DNA from: Streptomyces cyaneus
Lineage (GTDB): Bacteria; Actinomycetota; Actinomycetes; Streptomycetales; Streptomycetaceae
DNA length: 64,000 bases
NCBI RefSeq assembly: GCF_004028635.1
Contig: NZ_RQJW01000016.1
Location: 62,001 to 126,000, forward strand
Reading direction: 5' to 3'
Shown: one piece after another, positions 45,079 through 53,605 of the stretch
How positions within the stretch are numbered: the stretch's first letter is position 1
Layout: every line of letters begins with the position of its first letter
Program-made: the position numbers and the translations under genes
The notes under the pieces: generated by a model
The model's input: only the letters and a program-made list of their open reading frames with translations
Told to the model about the DNA's origin: nothing
Database searches by the model: none

Positions 45079-45405
45079 CTAGTCCTCGAACGGCTCGTCA
45101 CTCCACCGGAACCAGGCCCTGTCCCCCTCGATGTGCAGCAGGAACTCGGCGACCGGGCCGTCCGGCGAGGACAGTGAGACGCGTCTTCGGATCTCGTCGT
45201 AGGCCGCCTCCCAGGCTTCCCAGACCTCGTCGTAGCCCCGCTCCAGCAGGGCCAGTTCACGGGCGAACAGGTCGTGGACCGCGTCGTATCCCGGACCGGG
45301 CGTGAAGCGGCCCGACAGCCACGGGAAGTCGGCCTCGTCGATCAGGATCTCCCCGACCGACTCGTCACCGCCGCGCACCTGCCAGATCTCACCGTCGAAC
45401 CCCAT
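45079..45405 (-). CDS. Conserved hypothetical protein, acidic
   Basis: 108 residues, strongly acidic with many aromatic residues (MGFDGEIWQVRGGDESVGEI, DFPWLSGRFTPGPGYDAV, and EGDRAWFRWSDEPFED). The central helix ELALLERGYDEVWEAWEAAY is amphipathic. I do not recognise a named domain; similar short proteins occur widely in Streptomyces. The last codons GAC-TAG use the CTAG that borders the IS end, so the mobile element arrived exactly at the stop codon and left the protein intact. Confidence 0.7.
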   Translation of the reverse strand: MGFDGEIWQVRGGDESVGEILIDEADFPWLSGRFTPGPGYDAVHDLFARELALLERGYDEVWEAWEAAYDEIRRRVSLSSPDGPVAEFLLHIEGDRAWFRWSDEPFED

Positions 45406-45529
45406 GCCGCCTCCGCGTCAGCTGTCGATCACACCGTCGACCAGCATGGCACCCGGCACTGACAAGCGGCCCGGACCTGCACTCGGACCGGGCCGCCCGT
45501 GATGTACCGCTCCTCGGTGCTACGCCTTG

Positions 45530-46426
45530 CTACGCCTGGCCCGCCGCATGGAAGTTGATGCGCTCACTGACGACGGGGAAACCGGCCTTGGCGAAGTTCG
45601 CGGCCATGGGGAAATTGCCCCGGTCCGTAGCTCCGGTGACCACCTGCGCGCCCTGCTCGACAAGGAAGTGGGTGCACTCCGCGAGGAGGTCGTAGGCGTA
45701 ACCGTGGCCGCGCTGTTCCGGGACGACCCCGATGAAGCCGATCGTCGGGCCGGAGGGGTTGTGTGCCGGGATGTGGATGCCGGCGAGGTCGCCGTCCGGG
45801 GTGTGCGCGAGCTGCCACCACTCCCGTGGGGACGGGCACCAGTGGAAGAAGTCGAGCTCCTCCTGCGCGGCCCGGTCCAGGCCGCCCTCCTCGATGGCCC
45901 GCAGCGAGTGGGCGTCCAAGGTGACGGAGTGGATGCGGCGCAGCGCGTCGAAGAAGACCGCGTCGTCCGGCTCGGCACTGAAGCGCAGGCGTCCGGGCCG
46001 CTCGGGCAGGCCGAGGTCCGGGGTCCAGCGGTACAGGAAGCGTTCCACCAGGAGTTCGTAGCCGGCCGCGCGTGCGGCGGTGAAACGGGCCTCGGCGGCG
46101 GCCTTCAGGTCGAGCTCGTCCCGCCAGTTGCCGGGCAGGTTGATCTCGAGTTCGACCTGCCAGGGGGCGGAGCGCAGGAGTTCGGCGCCGGCCTCCTCCT
46201 CGCCCTCGGCCACGTCGAACCAGTTGATGTTGATGGGCTCCGAGTCGTCGGGGCCGCCCCACCAGGCGCCGCGAGCGACGACCGCGCCGTCACGCAGCGC
46301 CACCCGCTTCCACTCGGGGCGGAAACGGGTCCGCCGGTGCCCCTCACGGGCGTTCAGCGGGTCGGGGTGTGCGTCGAAGAGATGGGCGTCGCTCGCAGAG
46401 AGCGTACGGATGACCGGATCGGTCAC
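45530..46426 (-). CDS. GNAT-family N-acetyltransferase
   Basis: 298 residues. The C-terminal half carries the acetyl-CoA signature IGVVPEQRGHGYAYDLLAEC (about 240-260). The N-terminal half looks like a second, degenerate GNAT fold (RTRFRPEWKRVALRDGAVVA, then GAWWGGPDDSEP), giving a tandem arrangement typical of larger actinobacterial acetyltransferases. Acceptor unknown. ATG 46426 is preceded by GGAGG-like GGAGGAATCC. Two GAGCGCTC-type sites lie 27-84 bp upstream of the start. Confidence 0.85.
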   Translation of the reverse strand: MTDPVIRTLSASDAHLFDAHPDPLNAREGHRRTRFRPEWKRVALRDGAVVARGAWWGGPDDSEPININWFDVAEGEEEAGAELLRSAPWQVELEINLPGNWRDELDLKAAAEARFTAARAAGYELLVERFLYRWTPDLGLPERPGRLRFSAEPDDAVFFDALRRIHSVTLDAHSLRAIEEGGLDRAAQEELDFFHWCPSPREWWQLAHTPDGDLAGIHIPAHNPSGPTIGFIGVVPEQRGHGYAYDLLAECTHFLVEQGAQVVTGATDRGNFPMAANFAKAGFPVVSERINFHAAGQA

Positions 46427-46452
46427 GGATTCCTCCGGGATGCAGGCTGCTT

Positions 46453-46462
46453 GGAGCGCTCC
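46453..46462. promoter_or_regulatory. GAGCGCTC-type LacI operator, site A
   Basis: Perfect palindrome GGAGCGCTCC, within TTGGAGCGCTCCCG, close to the CebR consensus TGGGAGCGCTCCCA. It lies 27 bp upstream of the GNAT start. Confidence 0.6.
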
Positions 46463-46500
46463 CGGTCAGATCACACGAACCACGCCGGGGCAACGGAGAA

Positions 46501-46510
46501 GGGAGCGCTG
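46501..46510. promoter_or_regulatory. GAGCGCTC-type operator, site B
   Basis: GGGAGCGCTG, a one-sided match to the same motif, 48 bp from site A. Confidence 0.4.
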
Positions 46511-46664
46511 AAAAGGTGTGAATCGCACGGCACTCGCCTCCTTCCGTCCGTCTCAGGGCGTGGAGCCAAACGGTACGTGATCTCTCTCGGGTCCGTCCAC
46601 GGAATTTTCGGGCGACTCCTGGAGGCGGGTACGCCCCTGCGTCCACGAGTGCTCGGGAGCTCCC

Positions 46665-46676
46665 GGGAGCGCTCTC
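46665..46676. promoter_or_regulatory. GAGCGCTC-type operator, site C
   Basis: GGGAGCGCTCTC, near-palindromic, in the gap upstream of the GH64 gene. Confidence 0.6.
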
Positions 46677-46847
46677 AGAGGCCTGCGGGCTTAAGTGGGC
46701 CTTAGGGGAGGGTTAAGCAGTCGTGGTCATTCCATGGCGCTTCAAGTTCCCGCAGTTCAGGTGGATTTGAGCGAGACGCAGAGGTATTGGCTGAGGTGGG
46801 GGTCGTGCGTACCATCGGGGCCCATCGTTGGCGTCCAGGCCAAGTTC

Positions 46848-46859
46848 GAGAGCGCTCTC
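46848..46859. promoter_or_regulatory. GAGCGCTC-type operator, site D
   Basis: Perfect 12-bp palindrome GAGAGCGCTCTC, 90 bp before the GH64 start and next to a possible -10 (ACTATGG). Best candidate for the glucanase operator. Confidence 0.7.
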
Positions 46860-46948
46860 ACTATGGTCCCGAGCCAGCTCTCGAGCAGCACGTCCGCCTC
46901 GCCACCGCAGCCCGCACACCCCCACAAGTGCTCCGGGAGACCCCCCAC

Positions 46949-48157
46949 ATGACACCCCGTCATCAGCGCAACCTCGGCCGACGCAGGCTTCTCTTCGCCC
47001 TCGGCGGCGCGGCGGTGGCCGCCCCCGCCGTCGCCACCATGGCCCCCTACGCCCTCGCGGGTACACCCGCGGACGGCGTCGATCCCGCCGCGGCGGGGCC
47101 GCTGCCGCTGACGATCGTCAACGACAGCGGCTCCTTCGGCAACGCGAACGTCCACGTCTACATCGTGGGCAACCTGGACGGCAGGCAGGTGCGGGTCACA
47201 CCCGACGGGACCCTTGCGCCGATCGCGCTGTCGGACAACGGCCCCGACGGCTTCACCGACTACGCCATCGGCCTGGCCGGCAGCGGCGAGACCCGGCTGT
47301 CCCTCCCCTACATGTCCGGGCGGATCTATGTGTCGCTCGGCCAGAAGCTCAAGTTCAAGGCCGTCACTGACGGCAACGGAAATGCCGCGCTGCAGTACCC
47401 GGCGGGCTGGGTGGCTTCCGACCCCAACTACCCGGTGCTGCACGACTGTGCCGAGTTCACGTACAACGCCTCCGGAATGTTCTGCAACACCACCATGGTC
47501 GACATGTTCAGCGTCCCCCTGAGCATTCGGCTGACCGGTGCCAAGGACCAGACGGCGGGCAAGCTGCGCGCCGGCGGGCGGGCGGCCGCGTTCGCCGCGG
47601 TGCGCCAGGTCGAGGAGTTCGCGCGGCTCGTCGTGGACGACACGCGCGTGATCGCCCCGGGACACGGCCTGGATGCCGGCCTGTTCGCCAAGGACTACTT
47701 CGCCCCGTACATCGACGAGGTGTGGAGCACGTACGCCGGGCGGGACCTGACCGTCACCACCAACGCGGGTACGTTCACGGGGCGGGTGCGCGGTGACCGG
47801 TTCACCTTCGGCGGGCCCGCTCAGGTGTCCTTCGCCAAGCCGTCGACCCGGGACGTGCTGTTCTGCGACGGCAACCTCGCCGCCCCCAACGACGGCACCA
47901 CCGGCCCCGTCGCCGCCGTACTCGGTGCCGGTTTCAACCGCTCGACGCTGCTCAGCCACCCGGCCCAGCCGACGACCGACGCCGCCACCTTCTACCGGAC
48001 CGGCCTCACGAACCATTACGCCAAGGCGATGCACGCCGCCACCGAGGACGGCAAGGCGTACGGCTTCGCCTTCGACGACGTGGCCGACTTCGCCTCGTAC
48101 ATCCAGGACACGGCGCCTACGGGGATCAGGCTGACGCTCACGCCCTTCGAGGGCTGA
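46949..48157 (+). CDS. Secreted beta-1,3-glucanase, GH64
   Basis: 402 residues. Tat-type signal peptide with twin arginines in LGRRRLLFALGGAAV and cleavage near ALA-GTPAD at about 46. The mature region begins PLTIVNDSGSFGNANVHVYI, the usual start of GH64 laminaripentaose-producing glucanases. It also carries YMSGRIYVSLGQKL, FTYNASGMFCNTTMVDMFSV (the conserved FTY..fwNTTqVDmfgl block) and RVIAPGH. It degrades fungal or yeast wall laminarin outside the cell. ATG 46949 directly precedes the Tat motif. A cluster of GAGCGCTC palindromes upstream implies LacI-type control by sugar. Confidence 0.9.
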   Translation: MTPRHQRNLGRRRLLFALGGAAVAAPAVATMAPYALAGTPADGVDPAAAGPLPLTIVNDSGSFGNANVHVYIVGNLDGRQVRVTPDGTLAPIALSDNGPDGFTDYAIGLAGSGETRLSLPYMSGRIYVSLGQKLKFKAVTDGNGNAALQYPAGWVASDPNYPVLHDCAEFTYNASGMFCNTTMVDMFSVPLSIRLTGAKDQTAGKLRAGGRAAAFAAVRQVEEFARLVVDDTRVIAPGHGLDAGLFAKDYFAPYIDEVWSTYAGRDLTVTTNAGTFTGRVRGDRFTFGGPAQVSFAKPSTRDVLFCDGNLAAPNDGTTGPVAAVLGAGFNRSTLLSHPAQPTTDAATFYRTGLTNHYAKAMHAATEDGKAYGFAFDDVADFASYIQDTAPTGIRLTLTPFEG

Positions 48158-48372
48158 CGCGGCCTGCGAGGGCCCTCGGCCCTTGGGCAACCCTTGGGCA
48201 CCCTCGGTTTCATCGCGGGAGCGGAGAGGTACTCCGGGTGTCCAAGGGGCGACCGGTGCGCAGCGGGGTCCTGGCGCCTCCGGATGCAGGGTCCGCTCCG
48301 GCGTTGAATGGTGATAGCAGACCCGATGACCGCACCGGGCCCGAAGTAGTGATCCGGATCCGAGGAGCAGAG

Positions 48373-48582
48373 ATGATGCCGACGTCCCAGCCCGAAGCGT
48401 CCGGGCCGTCCGAGGAGCGCACCACCCCGGACGACCTGCTCCACGCCCGCACCGGCACCGATGTGTCCCCCGAGGACATCGTGCTTGCCTCAGGCAAGGA
48501 CCTCACCCCGCGCAACCTGGAATGGGCCAAGCGCAAGCTGGAGGCAGAGGGGCCGTCCGCGCTCGACAAGCTGCTGCCCTAG
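48373..48582 (+). CDS. Small conserved hypothetical protein
   Basis: 69 residues (MMPTSQPEASGPSEERTTPD with VLASGKDLTPRNLEWAKRKL). The N-terminal third is disordered; the rest is one acidic then basic helical segment. It is a short Streptomyces-type protein with no known role. GAGGAGCAGAG upstream is a good ribosome site for ATG 48373, while an in-frame upstream start has none. Confidence 0.72.
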   Translation: MMPTSQPEASGPSEERTTPDDLLHARTGTDVSPEDIVLASGKDLTPRNLEWAKRKLEAEGPSALDKLLP

Positions 48583-48705
48583 CCGAGACGGCCACGATCC
48601 GCACAGGTCGCCCCCGGGTGCGGGCCGGCACCCGGAGCGGCGGCCATGTGCGCCTGCCGTGCGCGCCACGCCATGCCGTGCTACGCCGCGCCGGGCCGGG
48701 CCGCC

Positions 48706-49842
48706 TCACCCGGACTCACCCCCGCCCTCCCGCGAACAGAGCACCGGCACCCGCTGCACGACGTTGTTGGCGAAACCCCCGCGGCTCCAGAGCGGCTCCA
48801 GTGGCTGGGTCTGGCCCCAGGCGTCGGTGGCCCGTGCGCTCAGCACGTGTGTGCCCGGGGTCGCCGTCCAGCTGTGCCGCCAGCGGCGCCACGCCCACCG
48901 GTGACCGGCGTCCGGCTCCAGCTCGGCCTCCTGCCAGCTGCGCCCCGCGTCCGCGCTGACCTCGACGCGCGTCACCGGCCCGCGCCCGGACCAGGCACGC
49001 CCCTCCAGGGGCACCGGGCCGGGCCGGACCACTCGGGAACGGGACATGAAGTCGGGGAAGCCCGGCGGAACGAGCAGGGCTCGGGGGGCGATGCGGGTGA
49101 CGGGCTCGCCCTCGTCCTCGGGGTGACGGCGCAGTCGGTAGGCCACGGCCTGCTGGAAACCCGTGAACGGCACGTCGGTGACGGTCACCTCGCGCAGCCA
49201 CTTCACATGCGCCATGCCGTACCACCCGGGCACGACCAGCCGTAGCGGGCGGCCGTGCTGCGGGGGCAGCGGGGCACCGTTCATGGCGTACGCCACCAGC
49301 ACCTCCGGATCGCTGCCCGTGGCCACGTCGACGGGCAGAGCGCGCCGGTAGTCCTGCTCGACGCCGCGCTCGACTCCGTGGTCGGCGCCCGTGAAGACCA
49401 CGTCGACCGCGCCGGGCTCGACTCCGGTCTCGGCGAGCAGCAGGCGCAGCGGTACGCCCGTCCACTCGGCGGTGCCGACCGCCTCGACCAGCCAGGGCTG
49501 GCTCACCGGCCGGGGTGTCAGCAGGGCCCGGCCATTGCCGGCGCACTCCAGTGTGACCCGGGTGGTGACCTGCGGGAACGTCCGCAGATCGGCCAGGTCC
49601 AGGCGCAGCGGGCGGCGGACGCGGCCGCCGAGGGTGAGGTGCCAGGGGGTGTCGTCGGGGACGTAGGGGATGTCGTAGTGGGTCAGGACGTAGTGCAGGC
49701 CGGGCGGGGTGAGGTCGTAGCGCAGGGCTTCGAGCGGGAGGCCGTGGTTGCGGGTGGCGAGTGCCAGTTCGTCCTGGCCGATGCCCTCCTCGGGGGCGGC
49801 CAGCCTGGCCGGTGCGCTCACGTCGGCGAGTCGATGCCCCAT
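48706..49842 (-). CDS. Molybdopterin-dependent sulfite-oxidase-family oxidoreductase
   Basis: 378 residues. Mo-cofactor domain with the molybdenum-ligand Cys in VTLECAGNGR (about residue 105) and VPGWYGMAHVKWLREV, followed by a C-terminal Ig-like dimerisation domain (TRVEVSADAGRSWQEAELEP). It resembles SorA-type or plant-type sulfite oxidases but lacks a heme domain. No Tat signal is visible, so it may act in the cytoplasm. Start is uncertain: ATG 49842 has no ribosome site but a GATAAT lies 7 nt before it, suggesting a leaderless transcript. A longer frame to 49923 exists. Confidence 0.85.
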   Translation of the reverse strand: MGHRLADVSAPARLAAPEEGIGQDELALATRNHGLPLEALRYDLTPPGLHYVLTHYDIPYVPDDTPWHLTLGGRVRRPLRLDLADLRTFPQVTTRVTLECAGNGRALLTPRPVSQPWLVEAVGTAEWTGVPLRLLLAETGVEPGAVDVVFTGADHGVERGVEQDYRRALPVDVATGSDPEVLVAYAMNGAPLPPQHGRPLRLVVPGWYGMAHVKWLREVTVTDVPFTGFQQAVAYRLRRHPEDEGEPVTRIAPRALLVPPGFPDFMSRSRVVRPGPVPLEGRAWSGRGPVTRVEVSADAGRSWQEAELEPDAGHRWAWRRWRHSWTATPGTHVLSARATDAWGQTQPLEPLWSRGGFANNVVQRVPVLCSREGGGESG

Positions 49843-49950
49843 ACCCGCATTATCGACCCGTACGCGCATGTCGCGCTGCGGCATCGGCGGGAGGTGGCGC
49901 AACTTCCGTTCCTTCCCTGTCACTTCACGCCGGTAATGGTTTCGGGCTCA

Positions 49951-49964
49951 CCCTTTCGAAAGGG
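49951..49964. promoter_or_regulatory. Perfect palindrome upstream of sthA
   Basis: CCCTTTCGAAAGGG, 27 bp before the sthA start codon. A symmetric site in this position is likely an operator; the regulator is unknown. Confidence 0.5.
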
Positions 49965-49990
49965 GTCTTGCGACTGTCAGACTCCTGAAG

Positions 49991-51394
49991 GTGCCCGACT
50001 TCGACATGCTCGTCATCGGATCCGGACCGGGTGGCCAGAAAGCCGCCATCGCCGCGGCCAAGCTGGGCCGCCGGGTCGCCGTCGTCGACCGCCCCGACAT
50101 GGTCGGCGGCGTCTCCATCCACACCGGGACCATCCCCTCCAAGACCCTGCGCGAGGCGGTGCTGTACCTCACCGGTCTGACCCAGCGCGATCTGTACGGG
50201 CAGAGCTACCGGCTCAAGGAGGACATCACCGTCGCCGACCTGACCGCCCGCACCCAGCACGTGGTCGGCCGCGAGGTGGACGTCATCCGCAGCCAGCTCT
50301 CCCGCAACCACGTCGCCCTGTACGCCGGGACCGGCCGCTTCGTCGACCCGCACACCGTCGCCCTGCACGAGGTCACCGGCCACGAACGGCTGCTCACCGC
50401 CGAGCACATCGTCATCGCCACCGGCACCCGGCCCGCCCGGCCCGGCAGTGTGGAGTTCGACGGGCGGACGATCATGGACTCGGACAACGTCCTCGCGCTG
50501 GAGCGGGTGCCGCGTTCCATGGTCATCGTCGGTGCCGGTGTCATCGGCATGGAGTACGCCAGCATGTTCGCCGCACTCGGCAGCAAGGTCACCGTGGTGG
50601 AGAAGCGCGCGGGAATGCTCGACATGTGCGACGTCGAGGTGATCGAGTCGCTCAAGTACCACCTGCGGGACCTCGCCGTGACGTTCCGCTTCGGCGAGAC
50701 CGTCGCCGCGGTCGAGCAGCATCCCCGCGGCACGCTGACCATCCTGGAGAGCGGCAAGAAGATCCCCGCCGACGCGGTGATGTACTCGGCGGGCCGGCAG
50801 GGGCTCACCGACGAGCTGGACCTGGACAAGGCCGGGCTCACCGCGGACCCGCGCGGCCGGATCACGGTCGACGAGCACTACCGCACCGAGGTGCCACACA
50901 TCTACGCCGTCGGCGACGTCATCGGCTTTCCGGCGCTGGCCGCGACCTCGATGGAGCAAGGGCGGGCGGCGGCGTATCACGCCTTCGGGGAGCCCGTCGG
51001 CGGGATGCACAACCTCCAGCCGATCGGCATCTACACCATCCCGGAGATCAGCTTCGTGGGGCGGACCGAGGACCAGCTCACCGAGGACCGGGTGCCGTTC
51101 GAGGTCGGCGTCTCCCGCTATCGGGAGCTGGCCCGCGGGCAGATCATCGGCGACTCGCACGGCATGCTGAAGCTGCTGGTCTCCCCCGAGGACCGCACGC
51201 TGCTCGGGGTGCACTGCTTCGGTACGGGGGCGACGGAGCTCATCCACATCGGGCAGTCGGTGATGGGGTGCGGCGGCACCGTCGACTATCTGGTCAACGC
51301 GGTGTTCAACTACCCGACGCTCGCCGAGTCGTACAAGGTCGCCGCGCTGGACGCCACGAACAGGCTGCGCCAGATCGACCGGATCGGGGACTGA
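49991..51394 (+). CDS. sthA: Soluble pyridine nucleotide transhydrogenase
   Basis: 467 residues, matching E. coli SthA (466). N-terminal FAD motif DMLVIGSGPGGQKAAIAAAKLG. The position of the redox cysteines in disulfide reductases reads VSIHTGTIPSKTLREA without cysteines, as in SthA. A second nucleotide motif VIVGAGVIGMEYASMFAALG and the C-terminal dimer block with HCFGTGATELIHIGQ are present. It balances NADPH and NADH pools. GTG 49991 is the only start near the fold. A perfect palindrome lies just upstream. Convergent with the DUF5709 gene. Confidence 0.93.
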   Translation: MPDFDMLVIGSGPGGQKAAIAAAKLGRRVAVVDRPDMVGGVSIHTGTIPSKTLREAVLYLTGLTQRDLYGQSYRLKEDITVADLTARTQHVVGREVDVIRSQLSRNHVALYAGTGRFVDPHTVALHEVTGHERLLTAEHIVIATGTRPARPGSVEFDGRTIMDSDNVLALERVPRSMVIVGAGVIGMEYASMFAALGSKVTVVEKRAGMLDMCDVEVIESLKYHLRDLAVTFRFGETVAAVEQHPRGTLTILESGKKIPADAVMYSAGRQGLTDELDLDKAGLTADPRGRITVDEHYRTEVPHIYAVGDVIGFPALAATSMEQGRAAAYHAFGEPVGGMHNLQPIGIYTIPEISFVGRTEDQLTEDRVPFEVGVSRYRELARGQIIGDSHGMLKLLVSPEDRTLLGVHCFGTGATELIHIGQSVMGCGGTVDYLVNAVFNYPTLAESYKVAALDATNRLRQIDRIGD

Positions 51395-51440
51395 GCGGCG
51401 CGCCCGGTCTACTCGCGGTTCCCGGGGTTCTCTAGCGGTT

Positions 51441-51809
51441 CTAGCGGTTCTCCGGGTTCCCCGGCAGCTGGGTGTCGTCGACGACGTGTACCGCGGCCTC
51501 CTCCGCGCCGGGCGCCGTGTCGTCGGCGTCCTGGTCGGAGGCGGGTTCCGTCGCCTCGGGGACTTCCTGGGTGAGGCGTTGGTCGAGGGTCTCACCCTCG
51601 TGCTGTTCGGCGGCCGTGGTGCCGTGCTTGGTGACCCCGAGCGGCCGCTCCGGCGGGGAGTAACCCTCGTCGAGGGTCTCGTCGTAGGTCCGCTCGTCCA
51701 CCGCGTCCTGCGGATCGAGCGGCGCCGCGTCCTGCTGTTCCTCGTTGCTGCCGGTGGGCTGGTAGGCGTCGTCCGCCATCGGCTCGGAGGGCGTGTGTTC
51801 GGTGTCCAT
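51441..51809 (-). CDS. DUF5709 domain-containing protein
   Basis: 122 residues, acidic and low in hydrophobic residues, probably disordered. The core TYDETLDEGYSPPERPLGVT and GETLDQRLTQEVPE are the DUF5709 signature. Such proteins are common in actinobacteria, function unknown, sometimes stress-linked. ATG 51809 has GGGAGG 5 nt upstream. The sthA end lies 46 bp away. Confidence 0.85.
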   Translation of the reverse strand: MDTEHTPSEPMADDAYQPTGSNEEQQDAAPLDPQDAVDERTYDETLDEGYSPPERPLGVTKHGTTAAEQHEGETLDQRLTQEVPEATEPASDQDADDTAPGAEEAAVHVVDDTQLPGNPENR

Positions 51810-52121
51810 GCCGGCCTCCCTCACTCGCGTGCGTCGGATGGTCGTGCGCTGTGCGCGTCCTGAACCGCGTTTCCCGTTGTGCGCTCTCCAACCCCGGAGG
51901 ATCTCAACGCCCTTGAAGCCTCAATGAGTAGGGCTATCATCACTCGCACACACGGCGTGACCGTACGGCGACGCACCGACGTGCCGTATCCGCCACCCCT
52001 TTGTGCCGCCCCTGCCCCGAGGTCAACCCTCCACGGTCCGTGGCGTTGTACCACCCCACCCCCCATACGCCGTCGGGGCCGGTTCGCCCTCGCGTCGTGC
52101 ACAACGGAAAGCAGCGCATCG

Positions 52122-53594
52122 ATGAGCAACAGCAGGGGCAGAGGGCTGCAGGCCAATGTCCTCGGTACGTTCGACACGGTGGTGATGGCGGTCGCGGGCA
52201 GCGCCCCGGCCTACTCGATCGCCGCGACCACGGCGGTCCTCGTCGGCACGGTGGGCCTGGCCAGTCCGGCCGCGCTGCTGTACTGCGCGATACCGATGCT
52301 GGGCATCGCGCTGGCCTTCAGCTATCTCAGCCGGATCGACGTGAACGCGGGCGCCAGTTACTCCTGGGTCGGGCGTACGCTGCACCCCTTCCTGGGCTTC
52401 ATCAGCGGCTGGGCGCTGGTGATCTCCGCGACCATCTTCATGGTGGCCGGTTCCCTGCCGGCCGGGTCGATGACGCTCGCCCTCTTCGACGAGGAACTCG
52501 CCGAGAACACCGCGCTGTCGACGCTGGTCGGTGCCGGCTGGTTCCTGATCATGCTGTTCGTGGTGCTGGGCGGCGCCCGCCTCACCGTCCGGGCGCAGCT
52601 GGTGATGTCCGGTGTCGAGCTGGCGATACTGGCTCTGTTCGCCGTACTCGCCCTCTTCCACTCGGGCAGTGCCCGGGCGTTCGACTGGTCCTGGCTCGGC
52701 TTCGGGCACTTCGACGGGGTGACCGGGTTCGCCTCGGGGGCGTTGATCGCCGCGTTCTACTACTGGGGCTGGGACGTCACCAGCAACCTCAGTGAGGAGA
52801 CCCGCAACAGCCGCCGTACGACGGGCCTCGCGGGGCTCATCGGCGTCGGCATCGTCTTCCTGCTGTTCGAGGTGTTCACCATCGCGGTGAACGTCATCCT
52901 CTCCGCGAAGCAGATCCAGGAGAACGACGCCAACGTGCTGGCCGTGCTCGGCGAGGAGGTGTGGCCGGGCTGGGGCGGCAAGTTGCTGATCGTGGCGGTG
53001 ATGCTGTCCACCATCGCCACCCTGGAGACCACGCTGATCCAGGTCACGCGCTCGCTGTTCGCGATGGGCCGGGACCGTACGATGCCGTCCGCGCTGGGCC
53101 GTGTGCACCGCCGGTGGAACACGCCGTGGGTGGCGATCGCGGTGGTGGGCGTGGTGGCGCTGGCGATGTTCATCGCCGCCAACTCCCTGGGCACGGTGGG
53201 CGACATCCTCTCCGACGCCATCTCGGCGATCGGGCTGCAGATCGCCGTCTACTACGGACTGACGGGTCTCGCCGTGGTCGTCGCCTACCGCCGGATGCTG
53301 CTGAAGTCGGTGGGCAACTTCTTGCTCGGCGGTCTGTGGCCGTTGCTCGGGGCGCTGTTCATGTTCTGGATCTTCGTCGAGTCGCTGGGCGAGCTGAGCA
53401 GGTCCGCGATCGCGATCGGCATCGGCGGTCTCGCGGCCGGGCTGATCCCGATGCTCTGGTACTGGCGGCAGGGCAGCGACTACTACCGGCCGGCCAAGCT
53501 GGACGCCGCGCGGACCGTCGAGGCGGACTACGTCCCGGCCGGCGTCGGCGGCCCGAACTCCCCTGTCCACGAGGGTCTTCCCACCGACTTCTGA
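52122..53594 (+). CDS. APC-family amino-acid permease
   Basis: 490 residues, about 12 membrane segments. The opening (GTFDTVVMAVAGSAPAYSIA, the unwound helix-1 region) and WALVISATIFMVAG, YWGWDVTSNLSEETRNSRRT (helix 6-7 loop with conserved Glu-Glu) are typical of APC transporters for amino acids or polyamines. ATG 52122 gives the correct N-terminus; the open frame upstream is not family-like. The 312-bp gap upstream holds no gene and probably the promoter (GGCTATCAT at 51932-51940). It is followed after 11 nt by the next gene, so the two form an operon. Confidence 0.88.
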   Translation: MSNSRGRGLQANVLGTFDTVVMAVAGSAPAYSIAATTAVLVGTVGLASPAALLYCAIPMLGIALAFSYLSRIDVNAGASYSWVGRTLHPFLGFISGWALVISATIFMVAGSLPAGSMTLALFDEELAENTALSTLVGAGWFLIMLFVVLGGARLTVRAQLVMSGVELAILALFAVLALFHSGSARAFDWSWLGFGHFDGVTGFASGALIAAFYYWGWDVTSNLSEETRNSRRTTGLAGLIGVGIVFLLFEVFTIAVNVILSAKQIQENDANVLAVLGEEVWPGWGGKLLIVAVMLSTIATLETTLIQVTRSLFAMGRDRTMPSALGRVHRRWNTPWVAIAVVGVVALAMFIAANSLGTVGDILSDAISAIGLQIAVYYGLTGLAVVVAYRRMLLKSVGNFLLGGLWPLLGALFMFWIFVESLGELSRSAIAIGIGGLAAGLIPMLWYWRQGSDYYRPAKLDAARTVEADYVPAGVGGPNSPVHEGLPTDF

Positions 53595-53605
53595 GGGGAC
53601 CCGCG

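Larger units (their letters stand above)
36553..45082. mobile_element. IS5-end-bounded genomic island carrying a terpene cluster
   Basis: Both borders carry a near-identical 24-bp inverted sequence (36557-36580 and 45055-45078; 22 of 24 match), each flanked on the outside by CTAG, the preferred target of several IS5-type elements. Inside are a third similar end (37510-37533, 20 of 24), fragments of IS5 and IS982 transposases, a serine-recombinase fragment and a complete terpene gene set in visibly lower-GC DNA. No intact transposase remains, so the unit is probably fixed. Read as a decayed composite element or a mosaic of successive insertions; I cannot tell which. Confidence 0.6.

Noticed and set aside
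48160..48205. GC-rich repeats after GH64 as a terminator.
   Set aside because: Short palindromes and a CCCTTGGGCA direct repeat are present but no single convincing long stem.
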